A DNA stretch of 64,000 nucleotides from Chitinivibrionales bacterium (GTDB lineage Bacteria > Fibrobacterota > Chitinivibrionia > Chitinivibrionales > WJKA01). The notes below the pieces were generated by a model that did not search any database, had not been told where the DNA came from, and worked only from the letters and a program-made list of their open reading frames with translations. The stretch is from assembly GCA_014728215.1 (NCBI GenBank), contig WJLZ01000141.1, positions 36,620 to 100,619 of the forward strand, written 5' to 3'. Position numbers and translations under genes: made by a program. Shown here in pieces: positions 19,379 through 28,334 of this stretch. Numbering within the stretch: position 1 is the stretch's first letter; each line of letters opens with the position of its first letter.

Positions 19379-20875
19379 ATGTCTCGCTATCACATTGCAG
19401 TAATCGATGTCGGGAAAACCAACAAGAAAGTTTTGATTTTCGATGACTCGCTTACCATTGTCGATTCGGTGTATGAAAACTTTGAGGAAAAGGTCGAAGA
19501 GGGTATTCATTTTGAAGCTGTTGAAGAGATGACCCGATGGTTCAAGGAGCGTCTCAAAGAGTTTTCGTCGAAATATGATATCAAGGCGCTTTCGGTTACG
19601 ACTCATGGAGCGACGGTTGTATGCATCGACAAGAATGGAAATATTGCGGTTCCGCCGGTTGCCTATACGACCGAAACAGACGAGAAATTCCAGAAAGATT
19701 TTTACTCGACCTTCGGGACTCCGGAAGCACTTCAGGAGAAAACCGCTACTGCCCCGATCGGAAGCTTGATCAATCCCGGAAAAAAGATCTATTTCCTTCA
19801 ACAGACCTATCCCGATCAGTTTAAAAATGTTCATATGATCTTAGGTTATCCCCAATATTTCGGCTATGTATTTACCGGTAATTATGGTGCAGAACCGACC
19901 TATGTGGGATGTCACACTTATCTTTTCGATTTTGAAAACAAGAAATACTCCGAGGTCGCCGACAAACTCGGAATTACCGACAAACTTGCCTCTGATATTT
20001 CGAAATCGTGGGAAGTTTTAGGCACAATCAGCGAGAAAACCTCGCAGGAGACCGGTCTGTCGACCGATTGTATCGTAACGATGGGAATTCATGATTCAAA
20101 TTCGTCGCTTCTCCCCTTTCTTATCAAAGGCTATACCGATTTCGTACTCAATTCGACCGGCACCTGGTGCGTTGCCATGCATCCGACCAGCGAAATCGGG
20201 TTCGAGCAGGATGAACTCGGCAAGCTTGTGTTCTACAATCTCGATGCCTTTTACAATCCGGTAAAGACTTCGATTTTCATGGGCGGTATGGAATACGAAA
20301 CCTATCTGGAAATTCTTCAGAAAACCACCGGAACGAAACATCACCCGGATCTCGATGCAGCACGGTACCGAAAGATTATTGCGGAAAAAAAGCTTTTCAT
20401 TCTTCCCTCGGTTGCAAAGGGAACCGGTATTTTCCCTACCGCAGTGCCGAAAGTGGTGGAGGATGGGAAAGAATACCTCCTGTCCGATATCACTGAAGGG
20501 AAAGCCGTTCCTGAATTTTTCAAAGATTATGAAACCGCATGTGCGGTCTGCATTCTCTCTCTGGCGATCCAGACAAAGGCAGCCCTTGGCATGACCGGCT
20601 ACGACGGCAAAGGGACAATCTTTACTGAAGGCGGATTCTGGAAAAACGCTCCCTACAATGCCCTTTTGACCGGACTCTATCCCGATTCGCGGGTTGCCTT
20701 AACGCAGATGCAGGAAGCTACCGCTTTTGGTGCGGCGATTTTAGGAAAGGCTGCGCTGGATAAAACCACGCCCATGGAAAGCAGCAACGCTTTTGAAATC
20801 GAGATCAACAAGGTAGAGCCGGTGACTTTTGAGGGTATCGATCAGTATACCGAGGCATTTATGGAGTTGTTGTAA
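19379..20875 (+). CDS. FGGY-family carbohydrate kinase
   Basis: 498 residues, ATG preceded by AAAGGAG. The N-terminal ATPase fold begins HIAVIDVGKTNKKVLIFD, with VTTHGATVV and PPVAYTTE in the first domain. The second domain carries LNSTGTWCVAM and the ATP-site motif EGGFWKNAPYN near residue 420. The DVGKTNKK start, instead of D[IV]GT[ST]S, is typical of the rhamnulokinase/L-fuculokinase-related branch. The enzyme would phosphorylate a sugar or ketose with ATP in the cytoplasm. No isomerase, aldolase or transporter is adjacent, so the sugar cannot be named. Confidence 0.85.
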   Translation: MSRYHIAVIDVGKTNKKVLIFDDSLTIVDSVYENFEEKVEEGIHFEAVEEMTRWFKERLKEFSSKYDIKALSVTTHGATVVCIDKNGNIAVPPVAYTTETDEKFQKDFYSTFGTPEALQEKTATAPIGSLINPGKKIYFLQQTYPDQFKNVHMILGYPQYFGYVFTGNYGAEPTYVGCHTYLFDFENKKYSEVADKLGITDKLASDISKSWEVLGTISEKTSQETGLSTDCIVTMGIHDSNSSLLPFLIKGYTDFVLNSTGTWCVAMHPTSEIGFEQDELGKLVFYNLDAFYNPVKTSIFMGGMEYETYLEILQKTTGTKHHPDLDAARYRKIIAEKKLFILPSVAKGTGIFPTAVPKVVEDGKEYLLSDITEGKAVPEFFKDYETACAVCILSLAIQTKAALGMTGYDGKGTIFTEGGFWKNAPYNALLTGLYPDSRVALTQMQEATAFGAAILGKAALDKTTPMESSNAFEIEINKVEPVTFEGIDQYTEAFMELL

Positions 20876-21001
20876 TACGTATTGATAGCAGAATAGATTA
20901 TCTTCTGATAATGCAGTAATCTTGTGAGTGATTGACCTGCATTTATGCGATGTTACTCCCCGTTTACCGCAATTTTTCTGTTTTTATGTAAATTGGGGAT
21001 T

Positions 21002-22306
21002 TCAATCCTGCTTGCCGGGCATAGCTGATGATTTGCGCCTTCTCTTTGAGGAAAACTCCGGGGCTTCTTTGATTGCGGTTCCCAGGATCTTTACCGACTT
21101 ATGCATCAGTTTCAGACTTTTGGGATGGAGTTCAAGGGGTTCCTTGCCCACATCGGTCCAGCCCTTTGTTTTGAGATCATCGGGCGGGATTGCAACATTG
21201 TCCCAGTTATGGAAGAGTCTCCCCCACCTGCTTTTAAGGATCTGGTTGATCCGTTTGAGATGGGTCGGGAACCAGTAGAAATCGTGGTAGACCACACTGG
21301 CGATATATGACCAAGGGGCAAGGACTGTTTTGAGTGTCCATTCAAGGGGTTTTTTAAGCGGGCCCCAGTAGATTTTATGCTGCATTTTGCTTGCAAAGGT
21401 CATTTTTTTATAGGGCCCCACAAAATTCCACGGGTTATCCATCACTTTGCTGTCCCCGGCTATTTCGATCTCTTTGATATCGCCGCATCCCAGACCATGC
21501 TCGTGGGCCAAACGAATGAATTGAACATCCCTGAGGGGATCGAATCCCATGAGATGAGCGGCAACGGCGTCGATAGCGACCTGATCTTTTGACGCTAAAA
21601 GGATATTTTTAATAGAGGGCATCATGCACCGCGGCCCGGGGCCGTCACCGGCAAAAGTGCCATCCATGACCGCAAAGAGCCCTTTATGGATTTTCTGCTG
21701 GACCATGAGAAGATCAACCAGGGTTTCGTGGATCACCGGATGGGTCCAGTGGCGTTTTTCGTTCAGCAGACCGCCAAAGGCATTTTTCATCGCACCGGTC
21801 ATGGTGGTGAATATATGGGTTTTGATCGTGGGAAGGTGGATTATATTTTCACCAATAAACCGTTTGGGAATCATAAACCCCTTGGGATAAACCTCGTTGA
21901 GGCAGAGGAACGTATCGGCAAGATCGCCAACCGCATCCCGGATATTGATCCATTCTTCGTTTTCGTACAGATGAATATTCCGGAGGCCATGGGCCTTCAC
22001 AACGTTGATCTGCTTGTTTTCCCGCTCTCCAAGATGGGCATCGATAACAACAGTACGATTATGACATCCGTGAATCAGCGATGGATCGTAGCCGTCGCGT
22101 TTCATTGTCCGTATAACACCGTCAAGCTGCCAGGGTGTCGTGGAGCTTCCGGGGAAAAAGAAATGCCAGCTGATATTAATTTTCAGTGCAGTATCGACAC
22201 TTTTATCAATATGTTTCCGGTACCCCGCAAGGTTCATTACCCGATGATAATCATCAAGAACCGTCTCCGGAGAGGTCCGGACTATCGCAACTTTCGATTT
22301 GCTCAT
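21002..22306 (-). CDS. DUF362 family protein
   Basis: 434 residues from ATG 22306 (AAAGG upstream). The frame continues 96 bases further upstream, but that part translates a run of GGAGTAATGGAGT-type repeats and is rejected as coding. MSKSKVAIVRTSPE and the later GDGPGPRCMMPSIKNILLASKDQVAIDAVAAHLMG-like region (seen at about residues 250-290) fit DUF362. Some members of this family carry ferredoxin-like clusters, but no CxxCxxC motif is visible here. Function is unknown. It lies on the opposite strand to the GtrA-YfhO pair at the edge of the glycan region. Confidence 0.8.
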   Translation of the reverse strand: MSKSKVAIVRTSPETVLDDYHRVMNLAGYRKHIDKSVDTALKINISWHFFFPGSSTTPWQLDGVIRTMKRDGYDPSLIHGCHNRTVVIDAHLGERENKQINVVKAHGLRNIHLYENEEWINIRDAVGDLADTFLCLNEVYPKGFMIPKRFIGENIIHLPTIKTHIFTTMTGAMKNAFGGLLNEKRHWTHPVIHETLVDLLMVQQKIHKGLFAVMDGTFAGDGPGPRCMMPSIKNILLASKDQVAIDAVAAHLMGFDPLRDVQFIRLAHEHGLGCGDIKEIEIAGDSKVMDNPWNFVGPYKKMTFASKMQHKIYWGPLKKPLEWTLKTVLAPWSYIASVVYHDFYWFPTHLKRINQILKSRWGRLFHNWDNVAIPPDDLKTKGWTDVGKEPLELHPKSLKLMHKSVKILGTAIKEAPEFSSKRRRKSSAMPGKQD

Positions 22307-22330
22307 GGCGTAGCCTTTTGAAGAGATGAG

Positions 22331-22408
22331 GTGATGGAGTAATGGAGTAGTGGGATGCAGGAGATTCGGCCTTTTCAGGAGCCCCTTACTCCAATTCTCC
22401 AATTCTGT
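22331..22408. repeat. Inverted pair of degenerate GGAGTAAT / ACTCCAAT repeats
   Basis: A left block GATGGAGTAATGGAGTAG (22333-22350) and a right block ACTCCAATTCTCCAAT (22389-22404) are near reverse complements, each an internal repeat of 7-8 bases. They lie just upstream of the DUF362 start and before the AT-rich gap leading to gtrA. The composition is unlike the coding DNA around it. Confidence 0.5.
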
Positions 22409-22532
22409 GTCCTCATGGAATATTCAGAGTGTATTTTATATTCATCTGTTATAATTGTATATAATATATAATAATTACGAAAAGCTTTATAATATCTTTT
22501 CTCTGTTATTAAATTGTTAATCCTCGGTTGCG

Positions 22533-22967
22533 ATGCAAATAAATAAGAAATGTTCTTCAGGCCTGATTCGATTCATCAAATTCGGCATCGTTGGTGGAAG
22601 CGGAGTGATTGTTAATGCAGGAATACTGCGCATTCTTACCAAATGGGCAGAAATCGATTACAAGATTTCCGCTATTATTGCCATTGAAACAGCAATTATC
22701 AGCAATTTTCTTCTCAATTATTTCTGGACCTGGCAAGACCGTCGGCACAGCTCTCAGATAAGCTTTTTAAGTTCTTTCTGGAAATTCAATCTCTCCTGCG
22801 GCATGGTGGCTTTGGCAGTTAACTGGGGTATCCTTGTATTTTTTACCGAGTTTATAAATCTTTATTATGAAATTTCAAACCTTATCGGCATCGGATGCGG
22901 GACTGTGGCAAATTATTTATTGAGTCATTACTGGGCATTCGCACCACAGCCGGTGAAAAAAGAATAG
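22533..22967 (+). CDS. GtrA-family membrane protein
   Basis: 144 residues, four predicted transmembrane helices. IRFIKFGIVGGSGVIVNAG at the start and the later NFLLNYFWTW and ANYLLSHYWAF motifs are typical GtrA. Members are thought to help flip polyprenyl-phosphate-linked sugars across the inner membrane for surface glycan modification. Its stop codon is followed after one base by the ATG of the YfhO-family gene, so the two are almost certainly co-translated. The pairing suggests that GtrA supplies the lipid-linked donor used by the large membrane protein. Confidence 0.9.
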   Translation: MQINKKCSSGLIRFIKFGIVGGSGVIVNAGILRILTKWAEIDYKISAIIAIETAIISNFLLNYFWTWQDRRHSSQISFLSSFWKFNLSCGMVALAVNWGILVFFTEFINLYYEISNLIGIGCGTVANYLLSHYWAFAPQPVKKE

Positions 22968-22968
22968 T

Positions 22969-25290
22969 ATGGCAAAAAAGAAACGTATTGAACCCCGGAC
23001 TCCCAAAGCAGACCAACCGAAAAGTATTGTAAGGCAAAACGATTATCTGAAATACCTTCCCTTGCTGCTGATACCGCTGTTCATAATTTTTTATCACAAG
23101 CTATTGTTCGGCATGGCTTTTTTATGGGAAGACATTCTTTATCAGGGATATCCGAATGTTAATTTCGCCGTCTCCTCATTGAAGGAATTCCGGTTTCCTT
23201 TCTGGACCCCCTATATATTCGGCGGCATGCCCTTTGCCTCCGACCCGCAGACCATAATTCTCTACCCGCCGTCATGGCTGCTTTTCCTGGTTTCCATGAT
23301 TTCGGAGCCGGGCGGGATTACCTACACCTGGTTTATTCTGCTGCATATTCTTCTTCTGGGCATCGGGACCTATCTGTTGTCGATTCACCTGGGTTTCCAC
23401 CGTATGGCTTCGCTCTTTGTTGCGATCGCCTTTATGTTCTCGGGCTATGTTTCACTTCATATCATGCATACCTTTGTATACGTGATGGCCTGGTTTCCCT
23501 TTGTCTTTCTGTTTCTCGATAAAGCATTCAATTCGGGAAGCATTATCCATGTGCTTTTAGCCGGGCTTTTCTACGGAATATCCACCCTTGGCGGGTATCC
23601 GCAGTATTCCATGTGGTGTGCCTACTTTCTTTTGTTCTGGTCGCTGTTCAGGGCTTTTGAAAAGAGTCCCCGCAAATGGCAGGCCTATGCACAGCATCTG
23701 GTAATGTTTGGAATAACCGCAGGCCTTGGCCTGGCCATGGCCGCGATCCAGTACCTTCCGGCATTCGAACACATGGCAGCAAGCGTCCGTGAGACCATGA
23801 CATTTGAACAATCGGTACAGGGATCTACCCCCTTTTCCTATTTACTGACACTTCTTTCACCGAAATTTTTCGGTCATGTTACCGGCGACCGTTCGGCGGG
23901 ATCTCCATTCTGGGCCTTTGAGGGCCAGTCCCATTTTTTCTGGGAGACTTCGCTGTTCTGCGGCTTGGGCACCCTCTTTCTGGCCCTGCGTGCAGTAATT
24001 GACATTAAGATCAACAAACGGGTTCTCTTTCTGTCCATACTGGGATTTATCCTGATGCTCCTTGCCCTGGGCGAGCATACGCCGCTGTACCGGGTTGTGT
24101 TTACGATCGTTCCCGGATTCAATAAATTCAGAATACCCGGACGTTTTGCTTTTTTCTTTTCCTTCTGCCTGATCCTTCTTGCAGGAATCGGCATGAGCAA
24201 GCTTATCAAAAGGAATGAAAAAAAGGACCGGCAGTACCTGATCGCCGTATCGGTACTGGCAGGGGTTATCGCACTCTTCTCCTTTCTTTTCTTAGCCGGT
24301 GCATTCGACACAAGTTCACGGTATTTCGCGCACGAACAGGTGCTGTCGCAATCGAAAAATTCGGTGGCACTCACTCTCGGCATGACAGTGGTTGTGATGA
24401 TTTTACTGGTCGGCATGATCAGAACCTCGCAACGGGGGCTTCTCGGATTCTTTCTTGCCATGCTGGTCTTTATCGAGCTTTACAACTACGGAAGCTCATT
24501 CGGTGGGGGCACAATGAATCCCAAGGCGTTCTATCGGCGGTTCAATCTGCGGCCGTTCAAGCAGGAGCTTACACAGGAGAAATTCCGTATCCAAAGCCGG
24601 CTGTACCGCGGCCCCGGTGAGGGCCAGATGATGCTTCCCCGCAATCTGGGCAATGTGGAAGAGATTCCGCTCACTGAAGGATACAACCAGCTCCGCCTGA
24701 CCCGGTATAACGAGCTTCTATACAAGGTGGATATCGAACCCGGGCAGAAGCTTTTCAATATCAGATATCGGAAAATGCCCGACCAGTTCCAGTTCGAGCG
24801 CCTGAGCACTGCGCCACGATTCTATTTGTCGACATCCTACAAGGTCTGCTCTTCGATAGATGATGTTATCTCGTATATAAACTCGGATAATTTTGGGGTA
24901 GGCAAGGATATCGCCCTTGAGGAGGAGCCCGCCATTGCAATTACCCCCCGTGAAGATGCATCGGGGACCGTTCGCTTGATCGAGGAAAATCCCAACCGGA
25001 TCGAACTGGAGGTAACGGCCGATCAGCCTATGCTTCTTTCGGCAAGCGAGGTATACTATCCTGCCTGGAAAGCCTCTATCGACGGAAAAAAAACAGAGCT
25101 CTATCCGGCCAACCTTCTGTTCCGAGCCATTGCCGTGCCCGAGGGAACACACCGGGTGGTTATGAAATATCAGTCTTCTGCTTTTACAAAAGGAATGCTG
25201 CTGTCACTTATATCTCTGCTTTTTATTTGTGTGGGTATTTTCGGGAAGAGATTTCTTCCGAAAAGGTTGTACGAGCCATGGATATTTTGA
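22969..25290 (+). CDS. YfhO-family multi-pass membrane protein (putative GT-C glycosyltransferase)
   Basis: 773 residues: a basic N-terminus, about a dozen membrane helices up to residue 510, a large soluble domain (about 520-740), then a last helix. The acidic loop FLWEDILYQGYP and the GGMPFASDPQT stretch after the first helix are typical of YfhO proteins, which belong to GT-C-like transferases using polyprenyl-phosphate sugars. The C-terminal soluble part (YYPAWKASIDGKK, AVPEGTHRVVMKY) is the usual YfhO ending. It probably adds sugars to lipoteichoic-like, lipopolysaccharide or protein glycans on the outer face of the inner membrane. The acceptor is unknown. Confidence 0.85.
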   Translation: MAKKKRIEPRTPKADQPKSIVRQNDYLKYLPLLLIPLFIIFYHKLLFGMAFLWEDILYQGYPNVNFAVSSLKEFRFPFWTPYIFGGMPFASDPQTIILYPPSWLLFLVSMISEPGGITYTWFILLHILLLGIGTYLLSIHLGFHRMASLFVAIAFMFSGYVSLHIMHTFVYVMAWFPFVFLFLDKAFNSGSIIHVLLAGLFYGISTLGGYPQYSMWCAYFLLFWSLFRAFEKSPRKWQAYAQHLVMFGITAGLGLAMAAIQYLPAFEHMAASVRETMTFEQSVQGSTPFSYLLTLLSPKFFGHVTGDRSAGSPFWAFEGQSHFFWETSLFCGLGTLFLALRAVIDIKINKRVLFLSILGFILMLLALGEHTPLYRVVFTIVPGFNKFRIPGRFAFFFSFCLILLAGIGMSKLIKRNEKKDRQYLIAVSVLAGVIALFSFLFLAGAFDTSSRYFAHEQVLSQSKNSVALTLGMTVVVMILLVGMIRTSQRGLLGFFLAMLVFIELYNYGSSFGGGTMNPKAFYRRFNLRPFKQELTQEKFRIQSRLYRGPGEGQMMLPRNLGNVEEIPLTEGYNQLRLTRYNELLYKVDIEPGQKLFNIRYRKMPDQFQFERLSTAPRFYLSTSYKVCSSIDDVISYINSDNFGVGKDIALEEEPAIAITPREDASGTVRLIEENPNRIELEVTADQPMLLSASEVYYPAWKASIDGKKTELYPANLLFRAIAVPEGTHRVVMKYQSSAFTKGMLLSLISLLFICVGIFGKRFLPKRLYEPWIF

Positions 25291-25349
25291 TTTAATGTGA
25301 TTCTATCAAATGCTTTCATATGTATCTTCCTGATTTCATAAGTGCATTT

Positions 25350-26384
25350 TCACGAAATCCATTTCACCAGCTTGATGATCCCTAATTTTACTTTTTTCCG
25401 GTGGGTGGTACCGACAGCGGTCTCAAGTTCTTTTTCGTGCTCGAGATACCAGTGGTAGGCGCGGGTCAGCATGTCGACATTGGAATCTTTGGCTTTCCAT
25501 CCGAGCATATTCCGTGCCTTTGCGGTATCGAACCAGACATCGTGGCTGAGGATATAGTAGTGGTAATCGACAAAGGGGGAAATCCGGAGGAAATCGAGTA
25601 CCTGGAGGACCGCGCGAGCGGGTTTTGTGGGCACGGAAACAATTTTTGTTTTCGTACCGGCATTTTTCACCAGGCCTTCAAGATCGCCCCGGAGGGTAGT
25701 GAATTCCTGGGCGCCAATATTGAAATCTTCACCCCGGCAGGATTTTTCGAGCGTCAAACAACAGGCTTCGGCCAAATCATAGGCGCTTACCAGTTGAAAC
25801 CGGTTGTCACCTTTACCGAAAATATAAAAATTCTTTCCTTTTTTCACCCAGTCGAAAAGTATTTGCTGGATTCCGAGCCGGCCTTCATCGAGGATGGTCC
25901 GGGGGCGGATAATGGAAATATCCATGCGGTCTTTGAATGACTGACATATCCCTTCACCGGCAGCCTTGGATTTGCCGTAATTGCCGAAAGGATTGAGCGG
26001 CGCCGACTCATCGATAGGGATTTTGGTTGGAATGCCGTAGGCCGAACTCGATGAGATATAGACAAACTTTTTTGTTCCCCCTTTTTCGGCATGCTCGAGC
26101 ATGTTTCTGGTGCCGTTGACATTAACGGACCAGAACCGTTTTCCCGACCGGGAAACAGGCACCAGCGCAGCATTATGAATCACCGCATCGGTACCCTCGA
26201 CAGCCCGGGCAACAACAGCGGAATCGAGTATATCACCCTGAATGAACTCGACCTTTTTTTCCAGGTCGGAATCGTTAAGATCGGCAACATCAAGAATCCG
26301 GACATCATACCCGCGATCAAGCAGATGACGGGTTAAGTGAACCCCGAAAAATCCTGCGCCGCCGGTTACTAAAACTTTTTTCAA
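25350..26384 (-). CDS. NAD(P)-dependent sugar epimerase/dehydratase (extended SDR)
   Basis: About 344 residues. I favour the TTG start at 26384, which overlaps the upstream stop as TTGA and places KKVLVTGGAGFFG at the very N-terminus, as usual in the family; GTG codons at 26411 and 26408 are alternatives. The Rossmann motif GGAGFFG, the catalytic Ser in YISSSSAYG and the YGKSK (YxxxK) motif are present. It would alter a nucleotide- or lipid-linked sugar. It is last in a four-gene minus-strand operon with a second epimerase, a UbiA-family prenyltransferase and glyA. The exact reaction is unknown. Confidence 0.85.
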   Translation of the reverse strand: MKKVLVTGGAGFFGVHLTRHLLDRGYDVRILDVADLNDSDLEKKVEFIQGDILDSAVVARAVEGTDAVIHNAALVPVSRSGKRFWSVNVNGTRNMLEHAEKGGTKKFVYISSSSAYGIPTKIPIDESAPLNPFGNYGKSKAAGEGICQSFKDRMDISIIRPRTILDEGRLGIQQILFDWVKKGKNFYIFGKGDNRFQLVSAYDLAEACCLTLEKSCRGEDFNIGAQEFTTLRGDLEGLVKNAGTKTKIVSVPTKPARAVLQVLDFLRISPFVDYHYYILSHDVWFDTAKARNMLGWKAKDSNVDMLTRAYHWYLEHEKELETAVGTTHRKKVKLGIIKLVKWIS

Positions 26385-27385
26385 ATATCCATCCCGTTTT
26401 TCCGGCACCACTCAATCGAGCGTTTCATGCCTTCACGAAGATCGATTTTGGGTTGATATCCCAGCTCCTTTTTGGCCTTTTCGATACTGCAGGCGATATT
26501 CTTGTTCATTTCGCCAACCACGTGAACCTCGGTCCAGTAGAGACCGGTGGCCTGGATAGCCAGATCGGAGATTTCGGCGATCAGGCAGGATATGCCGGGA
26601 ACATGGCGAGGCTGGAAATTATCGACACCCAGCAGGTCGGCAACGGTGCGGTAGATTTCGATTGTCGGGTATGGACGCTCATCGGCGATCCAGTAGATCT
26701 GGCCGTTGGCTTTTTCGTTCTTTTCAGCAAGAACGATCCCCTGGACGATATTATCGACGTAGGACATGCTCCGAAGATTGGAGCCGTCACCGAAAACCAA
26801 CGGATTGCCGGCCTTGATCATGTTGAAAAATCTGCTTTGGCGGGCCGGTTGATTGGGACCATAAAACCAGCATGGACGGATAATGACGGTCTCGATTTTG
26901 CCCTGCTGCTGAAAGCGGGTGACGATTTTTTCGGCATCGGCTTTGCTTCGGCCATAGGCCATATAGGGATTATAGGAAGTAGATTCGGTCATCTGGATTT
27001 TCTTGCCCCGGGTTGTTCCCGCAGGAGAGTTGCTGCTGATGAAAACAAACCGTTTGACTCCGGCATAGGATGCTGCGGTGATCATGTTTTCGGTACCACG
27101 GGTATTGATCTCGTGGAGTTCCCGGACAAACTTAGGATGAATCAAACCGGCGCAATGGATAACCGTATCGACTCCATTAGCCACATTCATGAGTGTCGTC
27201 GGATCGGTAAGATCGCCTTCCACAATCTCGGCACCGAGTTCTTTCAGATACGAGGTATCGGTACCTCTCAACACAAGACACCGGACATCCCGTGTCTCGA
27301 CATCGAACTCATCACTGCCTTTAATTAAGGTTTCAACCAGGGTCGTTCCAAGCCATCCGGGGGCACCAGTTATAAGTGTTTTCAT
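26381..27385 (-). CDS. NAD(P)-dependent epimerase/dehydratase (extended SDR)
   Basis: 334 residues from ATG 27385, behind AAGGAGA; a longer in-frame extension upstream lies in the UbiA-family gene and is rejected. It shows the glycine-rich nucleotide site TLITGAPGWLG, a FVFISSNSPAG strand and the catalytic YGRSK. The substitution of GWLG for the usual GFIG is a small peculiarity. It is the third gene of the glyA-UbiA-epimerase-epimerase operon. It may work on the prenyl-linked sugar made by the UbiA enzyme or on a nucleotide sugar; the paralogue next to it suggests consecutive steps. Confidence 0.85.
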   Translation of the reverse strand: MKTLITGAPGWLGTTLVETLIKGSDEFDVETRDVRCLVLRGTDTSYLKELGAEIVEGDLTDPTTLMNVANGVDTVIHCAGLIHPKFVRELHEINTRGTENMITAASYAGVKRFVFISSNSPAGTTRGKKIQMTESTSYNPYMAYGRSKADAEKIVTRFQQQGKIETVIIRPCWFYGPNQPARQSRFFNMIKAGNPLVFGDGSNLRSMSYVDNIVQGIVLAEKNEKANGQIYWIADERPYPTIEIYRTVADLLGVDNFQPRHVPGISCLIAEISDLAIQATGLYWTEVHVVGEMNKNIACSIEKAKKELGYQPKIDLREGMKRSIEWCRKNGMDI

Positions 27386-27417
27386 TATATATCTCTCCTT
27401 GTTAAATGTCGTATAAT

Positions 27418-28296
27418 TCAGAAAATATATATTACAGCCACCATCGTAACCAACCAGCCGACTACCGCAATCTGAATCGGGAAATCGGTCAGGACCGCAT
27501 CGGTGGGATCGGCCCCTTTCTCTTCGTTGTAAATAAGATGAAAATACCTGAATATACCGTACACCACAAAGGGCACTCCGGCGATCAGATATTCGGTGCC
27601 GAATTTCTCCTTTGCATAGCCTGAAAGAGCAAAAAGCGAATAGCACATGATCGCGCAGGTCGATACCACAATAATAACACTGTCAAGAAACTGCGGCTGA
27701 TATTTCATGAGCGCTGTTTTGGGATTGTAGGTTTTTCTGTCGATATGCACCATTTCTCCCCGGCGTTTACCGAATACCAGAAAAAGCGCCAGAAAGAACG
27801 TCGACAAGGTTATCCAGGCGGTGGGGTCAACATTTGCAATAGCAGTACCGGCCCAGATCCTGAAAACGAATCCCAGCGCCACGCAGAGAGCGTCGATAAT
27901 AATAAGTTTTTTGAAACCGAAGGAGTACGCAAAATTAAGGCCGAGATATATCAGGCTTATAACAAAGAACTGTTTATCAACCAGATACGCCAGGGGTATC
28001 GCAACCGCCAGCATGATCACTGCGGTAGCTACGGCAAAGGAGACACTCAGCTTTCCCGCTGCAATGGGGCGGTTCTTTTTCAGGGGATGGGCACGGTCTT
28101 TTTCCCTGTCGGCGATATCGTTGATCAAATAGACCGTGCTTGCAAAGATACTGAACACACCAAAGCCCGCCAGGAATTTCAGGCCCAGCCGTATGTTCAT
28201 AAACTGATTTGTAAATATCAGTGGTGCCAGAACAAAGGAATTTTTGACCCATTGCCAGGGACGAAGGCTTATAATCAGATGCTTGAACATTGTCAT
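27418..28296 (-). CDS. UbiA-family prenyltransferase like decaprenyl-phosphate phosphoribosyltransferase
   Basis: 292 residues with eight or nine membrane helices. The start ISLRPWQWVKNSFVLAPLIF and the first Asp-rich motif NDIADREKDRAHPLKKNRP match the polyprenyl-phosphate phosphoribosyltransferase branch of UbiA proteins. The second motif DALCVALGFVFR also fits. Those enzymes transfer 5-phosphoribose from PRPP to polyprenyl phosphate in the inner membrane; in actinobacteria the product is epimerised to the arabinose donor. Two SDR genes directly downstream are consistent with such a pathway here, but this is inference. There is no convincing ribosome site for either ATG (28296 or 28290). 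Confidence 0.82.
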   Translation of the reverse strand: MTMFKHLIISLRPWQWVKNSFVLAPLIFTNQFMNIRLGLKFLAGFGVFSIFASTVYLINDIADREKDRAHPLKKNRPIAAGKLSVSFAVATAVIMLAVAIPLAYLVDKQFFVISLIYLGLNFAYSFGFKKLIIIDALCVALGFVFRIWAGTAIANVDPTAWITLSTFFLALFLVFGKRRGEMVHIDRKTYNPKTALMKYQPQFLDSVIIVVSTCAIMCYSLFALSGYAKEKFGTEYLIAGVPFVVYGIFRYFHLIYNEEKGADPTDAVLTDFPIQIAVVGWLVTMVAVIYIF

Positions 28297-28334
28297 TTAT
28301 TTTGGACGATGACTTTTGTTGAAACCCACAACAA

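Noticed and set aside
21686..22321. Plus-strand frame of 211 codons opposite DUF362
   Set aside because: Antisense to a recognised family with a good start; no features of its own.
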